Assembly: GCA_001600415.1 (NCBI GenBank) | Contig: BCJX01000022.1 | Span: forward strand, 282,309 to 346,308 | Origin: Pascua guehoae | Lineage: Eukaryota > Basidiomycota > Tremellomycetes > Trichosporonales > Trichosporonaceae | Length of the DNA: 64,000 nucleotides | Direction of reading: 5' to 3' | Shown here: piece after piece, positions 52,902 to 63,780 of the stretch | How positions within the stretch are numbered: the stretch's first letter is position 1 | Layout: each line of letters opens with the position of its first letter | The notes under the pieces: model-generated | Database searches by the model: none | What the model was told of the DNA's origin: nothing | Seen by the model: only the letters and a program-made list of their open reading frames with translations | Made by a program: the position numbers and the translations under genes

Positions 52902-54390
52902 ATGGCCGTCGCGGACGCCGGTTATTTGGACGCCGAGAACCATGCCACTGACCAGGACTCCCACGCTGACTTCGCGGCCAAACTGGTGCGCCTGCTGCCG
53001 CTGCCTCCCGACCCACGCGCCGCCTTCCCGCGCAGCAACTGGGGTGGAACTGTGTTCGCAGACCCGCCCTTCCGCCCAGTAGTGGACGACTGCATCCAGC
53101 TGGCATGGGCGGGGCGCAAGGCAAGCAAGATGTGGGCCGAGACGCAGGGTGGCGTCGACGAGAACGGGTTTCTTCTGGCCGTGGCGGACAAGGCGTTCGA
53201 GCTGTGAGTCTTGGACGTGGTCGCTGTTTCCTGTGTCGCTGGGGGCTGCCAGGTCGGTGGTGTTGGGACCAGTAGGCTGTGGTCCCTGGGCTTGTCGCGG
53301 AGCCTCCAATGCGGCCATGTCGTTGCACCGAGTCGCTGCCCACATGCCTGGGAACTTGTTCATACACCGCCCTACCGCTCTCACTCCCTTTGTGTGAACC
53401 ACTTGTTGCCTGGGTACCATCGCGTTTCTGAGCCTGCCGCTCCTGAAATTGCGCTAACGCCAGCCACAACCACGAGCGGCGAAACAGCTACGTCAACAGC
53501 ACCGTCGGTCGGCGACCCTCGACGGTTGCAGAGTGGCGCAGTGTAATGGAGCCCCTCATCGACGAGGCGCTGGATATGGTGAGTGTAGACGGGCTGGTCG
53601 TTGACGGATGGATGCTCGCCGGGTCGTTCCTGCGGAGCGCGTATGGTTCCGTTCCATCGCTTCTCTGTTGGATGTCCTGGAATGGTGTGCTAGGAGCTTT
53701 GTCGTCGATGGTCAGTCACCGGGCACTGTCCTGCCAACTACCTAGGTGCATGCACCTCATTCCGATTTCGTCGCCCTGACGGATGTCTCCCTCTTGTCAC
53801 TAGAATCCTGCAGCAGCTCCGCTACCTTGTTCTCCCATTCCAGAGAACCGGATACCCAGTCTTTCCGCTCGTCCCTTTTGCAACGCTAACCATAGGCCCT
53901 CAAAGCAGCCCGTGAGACCGGCTACGGCGACTCCCATCCCCCACGGAACGTAGTTGTCGGCTTTGTCCGTGCCGCCCTTGATGCTCGGTATCGGCGTCTC
54001 ATCGACTCGTTCGAGGTTATGCAGCAAAAGGACCGCCGCCCGCTCGACCTCTCCCGTCTGGCAGGCTACGTCGACCCCCAGCCCAACCTCTACGTTCCCA
54101 AGTGGCGCTACCCAGTCATGGAGCCCGGGGCCGCGGCCAAGCTAATTGCGGTACGCAAGGAAGAGGCCCTTGCTGCGGCCTGGGTTCAGCCGGCAGTCGA
54201 GGAGGAGGCCGAGATCGAGGCCCCACCTCCCACGCGGGCACGACCTCGCACATCCAACGGTTCGGCCTCGTCGGCGTCGCACGGGATTGCACCGCAGACC
54301 CCATCGTCGTCATCCTTGGTCCTCTCCTCGCCCTCGGCTCCCAAGCAGCCCCCACTTCCCGTGTCGGACGACGTATCCGACATGCTGTGA
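52902..54390 (+). CDS. Uncharacterised protein, about 303 aa
   Basis: Exons 52902-53203, 53464-53578 and 53896-54390 join in phase to 303 residues. The N-terminal part reads MAVADAGYLDAENHATDQDS and then a segment with conserved-looking positions (FPRSNWGGTVFADPPFRPVV). The middle is helical (VVVGFVRAALDARYRRLIDS). The last about 70 residues are Ser/Pro-rich and acidic. I do not recognise a domain; it has no signal peptide or membrane span. The second intron is long (317 nt) for this genome and contains an open stretch at about 53806-53895, so an additional exon may exist. Confidence 0.6.
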
Positions 54391-54590
54391 TGCTTGTTGC
54401 AAACTGTGTTTTGTATTTCTTCATCGTTAGGACGGCTGTTGTACATGATGGCATCTAGTTTCTGTGCATTGGCCTGGCGCCCGGCGTGTCCATCACACTT
54501 TCCACACTTGTTCTACGTATGCAAACGAGGTCGCCTTCGCCCATGTGATTGGCCTCGACGACTAGTATGACGACTAGGATCGACCCACGA

Positions 54591-56522
54591 CTATTGCCGT
54601 GTACTCCCCTTCTCATCCCCGCTGCCCTCGCTTGACGCCTTGTCCTCGGACGCCGAAAAGTCTGTCTCCGACACACAGGGACTCCGGGCACCTCCGTGTC
54701 CAACCTCCACGACACCCTCCTCTGCCGCCCGCCTCGCGTCGGCCCGTGCCACACACCACCAAGCAGCACACACCGAGAGCACTGCGCCGCACAGGATACC
54801 GATCGAGGTGCAGTAGCTCACCCTGTACGTCGGTCCGTACTTGGAGTTGTAGATTTGGGGTCCCTGTGGGTGTGTGTGAGCTTGGCGTGATGTTAAACAT
54901 TATAGCGACATACCACAATTCCCATGAGTTGGCACGACGCCTAAAGTGGTTGTCAGCAAGTTGCAGGGGGGAGGGGGGGACCAAGAGGAACGCACGTTGG
55001 TGAGTCCGATGGCAAGACCAGCCGAGGTGGTTCCTCTAGCTGCACGGATACGCTCTGAATCAATGTCAGCAAGCTTCAGGCTCCCCGTACAACGCCGAAA
55101 GGTACCCACCAGGCCAGATAATTGGGAAGAATGACTGCGAAGCGGCCGTGGCAATCATGACAAAGATATACTTTGCCCTTGCATTGTGTACCGTGATGAG
55201 CAGAATGTAACAAACAATCTGTGTAATCTCGACACCAAGGCCAGCTACCCAGGGACTGAGCTTGCCCTTGTGGATAAAGAAGGCGAGGGTGAGCAGAATG
55301 ACGAACACGAGTGTGTAGGGAGGCTGGTTGTTAGTCCCACCCGAAGCTTGTGCCGCTCACCATGGTCATGACTTGGGAAATGGCCGTGTCGCTGATTCCT
55401 AGCTGGTAGATGACAGTGGGGAGGACAAACGAGATGCCCCACCCCCCAATGCCGTGCGTGACCCAGATGAGCGTAAACGGCACAAAGCTCGGGTCGCGCA
55501 GCAGCTCTTTTGTCTGTGGCCAGCTCCAGGTGGGGGCCTTGCTGCTGGGTGCGTCGTCTGAGAGGTCGGCGAGGATCATATCCTTTTCTTCTTTGCTCAG
55601 AAAGGTAGCTGTGTCGGGGTCTGAGGTGTTAGTTCTAACTAGGACAATCCGAGTTACAGTTGGGCAAGAGGAAAAAGGTGACGACCCCGCAGATGACGGC
55701 CGGGGCGCCCTCGAGGATGAAGAGCTGGATCGTGAGTGTGGGCACTGGTATACTGTGTGCTTACCCAACGCCATCCTGCAAGTCCACCCACGCCGTTCAT
55801 AAAAGAGATGGCATAGGCCAGCAGTCCGCTAATGGTGCCTGAGAACATGCCGCAGGCATAGAAGAATCCCTACCAGGTGAGCAAAGGGATATTGCGGTGA
55901 GAACCCACGATACGAAGAGGCATCTTCTCGGGAGGGTACCAGAAGCTGAGATGGTACAGGACGCCAGGATAAAACCCTGCTTCAGCCATACCGAGGAAGA
56001 AGCGGCATGCGAGCATACCAGCGTAGTCCTTGGTTGCCCCTTGGCACATGGAGATGATACCCTGCCGTGTGAGCGACCGGCGACCGTGGTAATGCCTCGT
56101 TGGGGTTCCTGCATCTAAAACCTACCCAGGTGATCATGATACGACTCATCCATGCCGACGGGCTGAACCGCTTAAGCGCAAGGGTAGAGATGGGCTCGAA
56201 AAACATGTAAGGAAAGTAGAAGACTGCGAGGACCCACGCCCACTGTGTCCCAGTGAGGTTTCCCAGCTGCTTCTTGATACCCGTGCCCTCCTCAAGGTTC
56301 ATGATGGCCGTATTGCTACCCAGGTGAGCAAGCTGTGTATGTTCGACCCAGGCAGATTGCTCACCTAATATTGGAGACATGGATACGCATGATGAGGTAC
56401 ACAAAGCTGTACCAGATGAGCAGGCGCTTGTCTACTCGGCGGTGCGCCGCCTTAAGCGACGAGGCACGTTCGTCCCCTGCAGATGGCCATGGAAGCTCTG
56501 TAACTGTTGCCTTGGACGCCAT
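54591..56522 (-). CDS. MFS anion:cation symporter (Dal5/allantoate-type permease), 501 aa
   Basis: Ten exons (56522-56365, 56315-56126, 56061-55909, 55869-55765, 55724-55658, 55620-55361, 55323-55110, 55054-54996, 54940-54914, 54863-54591) join in phase to 501 residues. The N-terminal motif RRVDKRLLIWYSFVYLIMRI, the TM2-3 segment LGNLTGTQWAWVLAVFYFPY and ACRFFLGMAEAGFYPGVLYHL are hallmarks of the ACS/Dal5 family. The central loop holds FLSKEEKDMILADL. Members import carboxylates such as allantoate, ureidosuccinate, nicotinate, biotin or pantothenate with protons at the plasma membrane. The gene diverges from a 2OG-Fe(II) oxygenase, which hints that the imported compound is that enzyme's substrate. 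Exon 9 has only 27 nt. Confidence 0.88.
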
Positions 56523-57095
56523 CGTGAAGGGTCCGGGGATACTTCTTTTTGCGGGAGCTTTGCAAGGCATCTCCGTTCCATATTTGTACCCGAACAGCCC
56601 CACCGTGTGTCGTCTCGACCTCTCATTCTCCCACTGAAAACAAAAAGATGGCATCGGCGGTCGGAATCATTCTTTACCCCAGCAAAGCACGTCTCGTTGC
56701 GTCAACACCTTCTCTAGTCAGTGTTCCTCTCACCAAACCCGGCGTTTTCAGAGCATTTCCGTCTTATCAGCTCAGGGTTAGTACCCCATGACGACATTGC
56801 GAGCCAATCAAACTTAGATAAAGGGAATTTGCCGAGAGACAGTCGAGCTTCCATGTCGCCATCAGTCGGTCCAAGCACGTCTGTCTTGCGTTAGGTATGG
56901 CATCGGCGATGATCCGTCTGGACTGGAGGGCCGAAAATCCGGGGGTAAGCGGGAAACCACACGTTCCACTGTGTACTGGGAAGATGAAGTGAGGTGGACG
57001 CGGCTTGTTTTCGCAATGGACGGATTCCAATGTATACTTAACTGCTGTCCATCTATTCAAGTCACCGCTCCAAGCCTGAGAATCTCCTCAACACA
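56523..57095. promoter_or_regulatory. Shared divergent promoter region of the permease and 2OG oxygenase
   Basis: The two start codons are 573 bases apart and point away from each other, so the regulatory elements of both genes lie here. A GTATACTTAA stretch near 57032 is a weak TATA candidate for the oxygenase. I see no clear GATA or zinc-cluster site array. Confidence 0.5.
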
Positions 57096-58363
57096 ATGCC
57101 TACCGCCGTCGCAGCACCTACACCAGCACCTCTGCCAAAGTGGAAAAGACCGACCAAGACCCAGGTCGATCTCCCATGGGCTGACATCAAGGTGCTCGAC
57201 ATCAGCCTCTTCGACCAGCCAGGCGGCAAAGAGAGGCTGGCAGAGGAGCTACGGGATGCAGTGAGGACTGGAGGACGTGTAGCGAATATTGCTAACAAAT
57301 CAGGTTCACAATACGGGGTTCTTCAGCCTTATCAACACGGGTTTCTCGCCAGAAGAGGTACAGCACCAGTACGACATTGGACAAGCCTTCTTCAGCTTGC
57401 CCAAGGAGGTCAAGGGAAAACCCGAGTATCTCGTCGACTTTGCCCGGGGAAACTACTTTGGATACAAGCCGGTGAGTTGATACCTGTTCCAAAACATTCC
57501 ATACCCGCGCAAAGCTCACATCATAGCCCCATGAAAAGACCATGTACGGCACAAACATCCTCGACAATGTTGAGCTCGTCAATATCCCCAAGTTCATTCC
57601 CGAGAATGCCAACGAGCCATTCCACCCCTCCTTTGAAGACGGTCGTGCCGAGATTGAGGCCTTTTCTAGGGTACGTCTCAGACTGTGCACTCGTTCACGT
57701 AAACATCGCAACTCACTATTACAGAAAGCCCTCAACCTGGCGAGCAAAATCTTTGCCCTCTTTTCCCTCATCCTCGAGCTCCCTGAGAACTACTTTTCTT
57801 CGCGCCACGCATACACGTCTCCGTCAGACGACCATCTGCGGTACATGACTTACCACCCACGTCCGCTCGAGGACGACCTCCTGGTTGACAAAACCTGGTC
57901 CCGCGCCCACACAGACTTTGGCAGCCTCACCCTGTTGTGGAGCCAGGACATTGCCGGGTTGCAAATCAAAACGCAGGCGGGCGAGTGGCGGTATGTGCCC
58001 CCTGTCGATAATGGGATCATCTGCAACGTCGGCGACACGCTGCAGTTCTGGTCGGCGGGATACCTCAAATCGACTACACACCGCGTTGTGCGACCGCCCG
58101 AGGACCAGGCACACCTCTTCCGCCAGGGCTTGTTTTACTTTGTGCGCCCCGGGGATGCCGTTGAGATCCAGCCTGCGCCATCGCCTCTGCTCAAGCGCCT
58201 GGGTCGTATTTCGGACACGAGCATTGCAGAGCAGGCAGTGGTGACTGGACACGAGTATGTTCGCGAGCGGGTCAAGAACTATCACAACCACTCAGACTAC
58301 TCGGATCGCAAGGGCGCCACTTTCAAGGTTGGAAACCTTGAGATTGAGGATGAGGCATCATGA
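57096..58363 (+). CDS. 2-oxoglutarate/Fe(II) oxygenase, isopenicillin-N-synthase-like, 371 aa
   Basis: Exons 57096-57260, 57304-57471, 57527-57670 and 57725-58363 join in phase to 371 residues. The N-terminal DIOX_N region has LPWADIKVLDISLFDQPGG and VHNTGFFSLINTGFSPEEV. The C-terminal jelly roll has the iron ligands His221-x-Asp223 (SRAHTDFGSLTLLW) and His278 (KSTTHRVVRPP). An Arg in HLFRQGLFYF probably contacts 2-oxoglutarate. The enzyme should couple 2OG decarboxylation to oxidation of a small metabolite in the cytosol. The family in fungi includes thymine and other dioxygenases, so the substrate cannot be named. The divergent Dal5-type permease suggests a carboxylate or nitrogen compound. 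Introns are 43-56 nt. Confidence 0.9.
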
Positions 58364-58602
58364 GGGTGTCGATAGAATGTTAGGGATTAGGGGGTTATAG
58401 GCAAACGTTGACAAGAGCTGCGCACAATCCACACTAGCCCACACACATCCTCCTTCCGTACAGGATCACGTCAGCGTCTATGCGCGCAATGTACAGTATG
58501 AATAAATGTCCATGCAAGGAATTAATGTCCGTTTCATAAACACGCTCCGCGTCGGTTGCAAATAGTCCGTCTCTGAGAAAGTCCGTGGCCAGAGTGAGGC
58601 TA

Positions 58603-61600
58603 TTATAGGGTCCACTTCTGATTGGGGTTGTTGTTTGTCGAGCACTGCAGGGCGTCAGAACCGCCAGTTGCACGTGGTCACTCACCTCCCATATCTGCAC
58701 GACGTTGCCGTTGGCTTTCGATCCGTCTGCGCTGTCAGCATCCACGTATGACCAGACAGAACCAGTGGACTTTGCGTAACTGCGAATCCAGGCGTCCTTA
58801 ACTGTCGGATGCCTGTGCCTACTCTGGTGTGTAGAAGTAGAGCGCGAAACAATTTTGGTCATAGCAGAATCAAACATCGTACCAGCGGGGGGCTACTTAC
58901 CGGTCAAGTCGACACACTGATTCTGGCTCTGGAGCTTAATGTTCGAGTTGGCATAGCTCCACAACTGGGCTGGGAGGTTGTCATAGCACTGTGGGTTGGC
59001 ATTTGCGGAAGGCTTCTCGACGACTCACCTGCCAGACCTTCATCTTTGTGCCATTCTCCGGAGAAGTGCCGGCGTCGAGGCACAAGTTTTGGCCAGCCAC
59101 TTTGACAGCAGTGGCACCGTTAGATACAGTCCACTTTTGTGCGGCGGCACCGTTGCAGTCATTGATCGCAACTGGGGCGCCGTTGGTGAACGAGCCCTGG
59201 ACTTGGAGGCACTTGGTGTTGTCTCCGTTAGGGTGGATCACTACCCCCGCGATCGAAGATGGTGACGGTGTTGGCGAAGAGGTTGACGAAGAACTAGACG
59301 ACGCTGACGATGACGGGGTGGGGCCACTGTTACTGTTGTCCTCTTTGATCAGCTCCGCAGCGCGCTCAGCCTGGGGTTAGCTCGAGCCGTGATGCAAACA
59401 TGAACATACCAGGCCGTAGACGACGCTCATCAGGTGTGACGACACCTGGAACGGCAGTGTGGACGCGTCGACGACACGCAGGCCAGTGACGCCGTACTGT
59501 CGTCAGCTTGTTCGAATATAGTCGCACGCACCACGCGGTTCCGCGAGTCGACCGACCCGCCAAGGTCACGGCTCATCATGGCTGCCGTGCCAATCGGGTG
59601 CCAGTTGGAGCGGTAGTGGTTGGCCGCCCAGTTGCCCCAGTCGTTGAGGCTGGCAGAGCCAGACACGGCACTACCAGGAACCTGTTCGCCCGTGACCTGG
59701 CCGGAGATAGGCGAGGTGGTCGAGATAGTACGCGTGAAGCGGGCAGTGGCGCCTTGGGCCAGGCGGTCAAAGGGGTTACTAAAGTAGCGGGGGTCAATGG
59801 TAAAGCTGTTCGAGTAGGGTTGGCTGTTCGAGATGCGAATGGAGCCGCGGCCAAAGGGCAAGAGGTACCATGAGTCAAAGCCTGGGATCAGCGACTACTC
59901 GTGTTGTAGATATGCGAACCCATCGTGTTGCCTGAAGTGGTCAGCGGACGCTAGCAAACAGCAGCACTCACCAAACGAGTACTCGTAGTTTTCAGACACG
60001 CCCGCGCCCTTGTTCAGAATCCAGTCGCGCTGGATTTCGAGGACTGTCTGGAGGGCAGACGCCGATGAGGCTGCGCCGTTGTTGACCGCGTCCTGGGCGT
60101 ACGATGCCAAGTCATTCTGGAGCATCTGGGTCATTGTCGCTGCGTCGTCGCCCTTGAATAGGTCCTGGAGCTCAGTATGTGTCAATTTCACGGAAGACTC
60201 ACCTGGAATCGGGGGAATGAAATGGGCCCGGCACCACCAGAGCTGCCGCTGAATGACCAGTCGGTCGTGGTGGTAGTCTGGTCGATCAGATTCTGCCCGA
60301 CCGGCAAGTCGACGACCTGAGTAATGCCGGCCGATTGCAGAACACTCGCGGGACCGATGCCGGAGTGTTGGAGAATGACCGGCGTCTTGATGGCACCTGC
60401 TGCCATGATGACTTCGAGGCCGGCCGACACGGTGTATGTGTTTCCCTTTTCATCCTGGAACTCGACACCCGTCGCGCGAGGTGTTGCGCCAGAAGAGAGC
60501 AGGACCTTGCCGACGTTGGCTCCGGCGAGGACTACAGTTAGCTAGGGAGTTAGGGGTACTCACTCGTCAGATTCGGAATGGTCTGGCCATAGAGATATCC
60601 GCGGTCTGTTTGTGAGCACAAGAATTACGAGGCAACCAACAAGCATCGCTCCTCAGATTGCCCTTCTGCGTGTGGAGGACGGTCGCTAGTCCCGCTGGAT
60701 TGCCACAGGAGAGGTCGGTAGCGTACGGAAGGCCGAGCGCCTGCTCTGTCGTATTCAGGTTGTGCTCTAGGTCCTGGGGCGCACTGTGGATGAGTTGTGG
60801 ACGACAGCAATGGGCAGACACCGAGGTGACAGCAATGCAAGTAGGATAGCGTCAACTCACTTTCCGGAATACTCGACCCCAATGGGGCCGGTGCTGCCGT
60901 GACAGCTGCCAGTGTAAGACACACCAGCGGACACCATGCTCGACGACGGCGCTGCAAAGTCTTCCACACGGAGCATCTTACGGTCAGTGCGGTCCCATGA
61001 TGTGCACCTACGTAAGGTTGCAGCGAGTTCCAGTTAAGTCCGGGGTTACCGACGTCCTCCATGGCATCAATCTGGAGTCAGAGCCTTCCGCTCGCGCCAA
61101 CCTACCTGGAAGCTGTGGGGCTTGGTCCACGCCATGCCATTGATGATGGTGCTGCCCCCAAGCGCGCGGCCAGAGCGCATAGTCTGGGGTTGGCCATCCG
61201 CCGATGTCTGCGCGACAGTCTGGTACTGCCAGTCCAGCCATGTCTGGCGCGTGAGCTGTACAGTTATGTGTGGTTCTGGCACTCACGCCAAAGGTGCTCT
61301 GGTATCTGGATGCGTCTGTCTCGTCAGCAATCCATCAGGAGAGAGCGTTCTGCGGCTCGTTCGGCGTTACATCCTTTCGTGATGACCTCGGCAGTGACGG
61401 CGGTAGCGAGCAGCGATGGCAAGGGACCGTCTAGCGCCATTGGTCGGCAAACTGACCGACGCCGCCAGCTCGGTCGCCCATTGCCGATTCCGTGGTGCCC
61501 ACTTACCTGTCACGTCGGCACGGCCCTCCTCGTCATAACCAGCCTCAATCACAAGCACATTGCGCCCAGCATCCTCGGTCAGCCTCTTGGCGAGAACGAC

Positions 61601-61741
61601 TCCCGCAAGACCGCCACCAGCGATCACGTAGTCAAAGGTGCGTCCGTTGACTGTCGACCCGTCGTAGATGGGCGTGATGGCGCGCTTTGTGGGCGCGGCC
61701 ACGACGAGGGGGAGGATGACGAGTAGCGCGGTGACGCGCAT
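58603..61741 (-). CDS. Secreted GMC oxidoreductase with C-terminal CBM13 (ricin-B-type) lectin module, about 767 aa, apparent frameshift
   Basis: Fifteen exons are predicted from 61741 to 58603. Residues 1-16 (MRVTALLVILPLVVAA) are a signal peptide. The FAD-binding start is TFDYVIAGGGLAGVVLAKRL; GGSTIINGMAW and AAGAIKTPVILQHSGIGP are the two GMC signatures. The active-site His lies in NWHPIGTAAM and the second catalytic position in SSHLMSVVYGL. A Ser/Pro linker (about 610-640) leads to a CBM13 trefoil (HPNGDNTKCLQVQG, AAAQKWTV, QCVDLT, NPNQKWTL end). The protein should oxidise an alcohol or sugar with O2 to give H2O2, tethered to a glycan. Near 59900 the frame of exon 59931-59532 must shift by one base between HIYNTSS and SLIPGFDSWY. 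This could be a sequencing error or a real mutation. The introns are short, one only 34 nt. Confidence 0.85.
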
Positions 61742-62178
61742 GGTGGAGCGATGGGATGATAGAAGAGAGAAAGGATGGTGGAGAGTGCGTGACCCAGCCC
61801 TTTTCAAAGCCCAGCGTGGCCCAGTCGTTGGCTTTCCGAGCGATCCGGCAACAACCATTGTCTTCTTTTAATTCTTTCTCGATTGCACCCGTGTGCGCGT
61901 GTGCGTGCACCGCCTTTTATCAGTGACGTCACGTCATATCTCGTCTGCCTGCAAGGGACGCCGTCTGTATTTAGGGCCTTGTTCCTCCAGGACGATAGCC
62001 AGGACCGCTGGCGAGACAGCCACGACCGCGCCCAGACCGCTGGGACCAACATGGCCGCTGTGACAGCCAGGACATCTGCTGAGACAGCCAGGACAGCCAC
62101 CATGACTGGTGCAGTGACTGGGGGCCTGTAGTCGCTGTCAGCAAGGGGTGGAGTGCCGACACACTGGCCAAGGTGGTC
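61742..62178. other. Promoter side of the GMC gene with imperfect GACAGCCAGGAC repeats
   Basis: About 61990-62105 contains repeated GACAGCCA(G/C)GAC-like units. No complete gene is supported, but the first exon of the next gene may lie here. Confidence 0.4.
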
Positions 62179-62660
62179 ATGGGCATCTTTGGTGTGAGTT
62201 TCTTGGGGGCTTCCATTGCTGACAATAGGCCATATGGGATGAGATCTGCAAGGACTTTGTGGTCGCCCTGGTAAATGACCTGGGTCTCAGGGGGTTTGGC
62301 AAGTTCACAGGCAAGTTTGACAACAAGTATCTTGGCAGTCGTGCCCTTGCCCTCAGCACATGGGCCCTCAACCTGGACATGGTCGACCAAGCTGCTACCA
62401 CCCCCATCACTGAGGACACGGTCTCACTGTCAACAAGTACAATCAGAGAAGTCTTTGCAATCTGTACCCTGCACCCTGACATCTGGGACAAATACCACCC
62501 CAAGCTTGCCAAAATGATTCTTCATCTCTGCGAGTTTGAACTTGTGGTGGGCTTGTCGCACAACACACAGGCCAAGATTGAGTGGGCCGCCATGCTCGAG
62601 TGCCTCGGAGATTCTCTGGTTCCATCTATTGCGAAAAAGGTCGGCGTTGACGTGTTGTAA
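62179..62660 (+). CDS. Uncharacterised protein, about 148 aa or N-terminally incomplete
   Basis: A C-terminal exon (62229-62660) reads AIWDEICKDFVVALVNDLGL and continues for 143 residues to a stop. An upstream exon ending at 62193 (TLAKVVMGIFG) joins in phase through a GTGAGT donor and a GACAATAG acceptor (35-nt intron). The ATG at 62179 is the only start in that frame after an upstream stop, but a further 5' exon is possible. The protein looks mainly helical (IREVFAICTLHPDIWDKYHP) and has no signal peptide. I do not recognise the family. Confidence 0.5.
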
Positions 62661-62993
62661 ACATTTTGTACACTACCATGTATCCATTGGTGACTGCCAT
62701 GTGCGGTGGCGTGGTGTCGGCACGGCGGCGTGGTGTCGGCACGGCGGCGTGGTGTCGGCACGGCGGCGTTGGCATGGTGGTGTCGGCATTTTAGTGGGCC
62801 GTGGCGTCGGCATTTTAGTCGGCTGTCATGTGGCACTTTTGGTTCTGTTGAAAATTTTTCCTGGGTGTGCTGTGTACCTGTGTGTCGTGGCCGTCCGGCA
62901 TGGCGGCAAACATGTCCATCACGATCGACATTCTTCCATTCGCCAATCCACCAATCACATACCTGATACCCGATCGACACCCGACGCCCCGGA
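62661..62993. other. Short intergenic region with minisatellite
   Basis: It contains three 19-nt repeats (62711-62767) and two copies of GTCGGCATTTTAGT. The rest is promoter of the next gene. Confidence 0.5.
62711..62767. repeat. 19-nt minisatellite, three copies
   Basis: GTGGTGTCGGCACGGCGGC is repeated three times head to tail. Confidence 0.85.
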
Positions 62994-63780
62994 ATGGACG
63001 CCCAGTCATTCACACGTGCCGCAAAGGCTGGCTTGTCCCGCCGTTTTGTAAGTGCCTGAATCCTCGCCGAGACTGACCGGCCAGAGTGCCTTCCCTCGGC
63101 GAGTCATCCAACAAACAGCGGCCAAGATCGCGGCACACGTCCAACAGGACATACTGGACAAGTTGGACGAGTGTGCTGATATGCACAACAAGATCGCCAA
63201 ACTCACTTTCCCGACATCTTGGCCGGACCCCGAAGACGCCCGCGACAACCTCACCAACCCAGACCTGGTGTCCGAGCTCGTGCGCCTCACTGGAGCACTT
63301 GACCTTTCAAATGCCATCGACACTCGGGCCAAAGTATCAAACATGCTCGCCAATTTGATCAAGACACACAAGCTGCTCGCCATCAACAAGCATCCCCGGC
63401 CAGCGAGCCCCGGCATTGTCTCAAAGCGGCCACGTGGCAACACGTACCGGCCGGCCGATGGGTATCCGGCCACGTCCAAGCGCCGCCGAAGTATTTCCCC
63501 CCTCCCAACACCACATAAGCGCACCCGTCTCCAAAGCTGTCTAGGCTACAAGGTGCCCATTGACCTTACAACTTCTCTCTCTTGGGAGCTGGTGGCCAAC
63601 ATGCCCGCCGACATGCGGGCCAACATGCCCATCATCAACGGTACTTCTACCATCTCGCCAATCGATCCAATCATCCGAATCCCCGTCGGTGTCCGTCGGA
63701 AGCGGCCAGGATGGGTGAAGGACCTCGAGATCCACTGCGGGCCCCTCCACGGACACATTGTGTCACGAGCCGAACGGTGA
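62994..63780 (+). CDS. Uncharacterised basic protein, 249 aa
   Basis: Exon 1 (62994-63047) encodes MDAQSFTRAAKAGLSRRF and exon 2 (63085-63780) continues in phase through a 37-nt intron with a GACTGACC branch. Residues about 20-130 are helical (IAAHVQQDILDKLDECADMH; NAIDTRAKVSNMLANLIKTH). Residues 130-175 are basic with SKRRRSISPLPTPHKRTR, a plausible nuclear signal. The C-terminal 70 residues may form a small beta domain. There is no known domain, signal peptide or membrane span. It follows the equally unknown gene at 62179 in the same direction. Confidence 0.6.
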
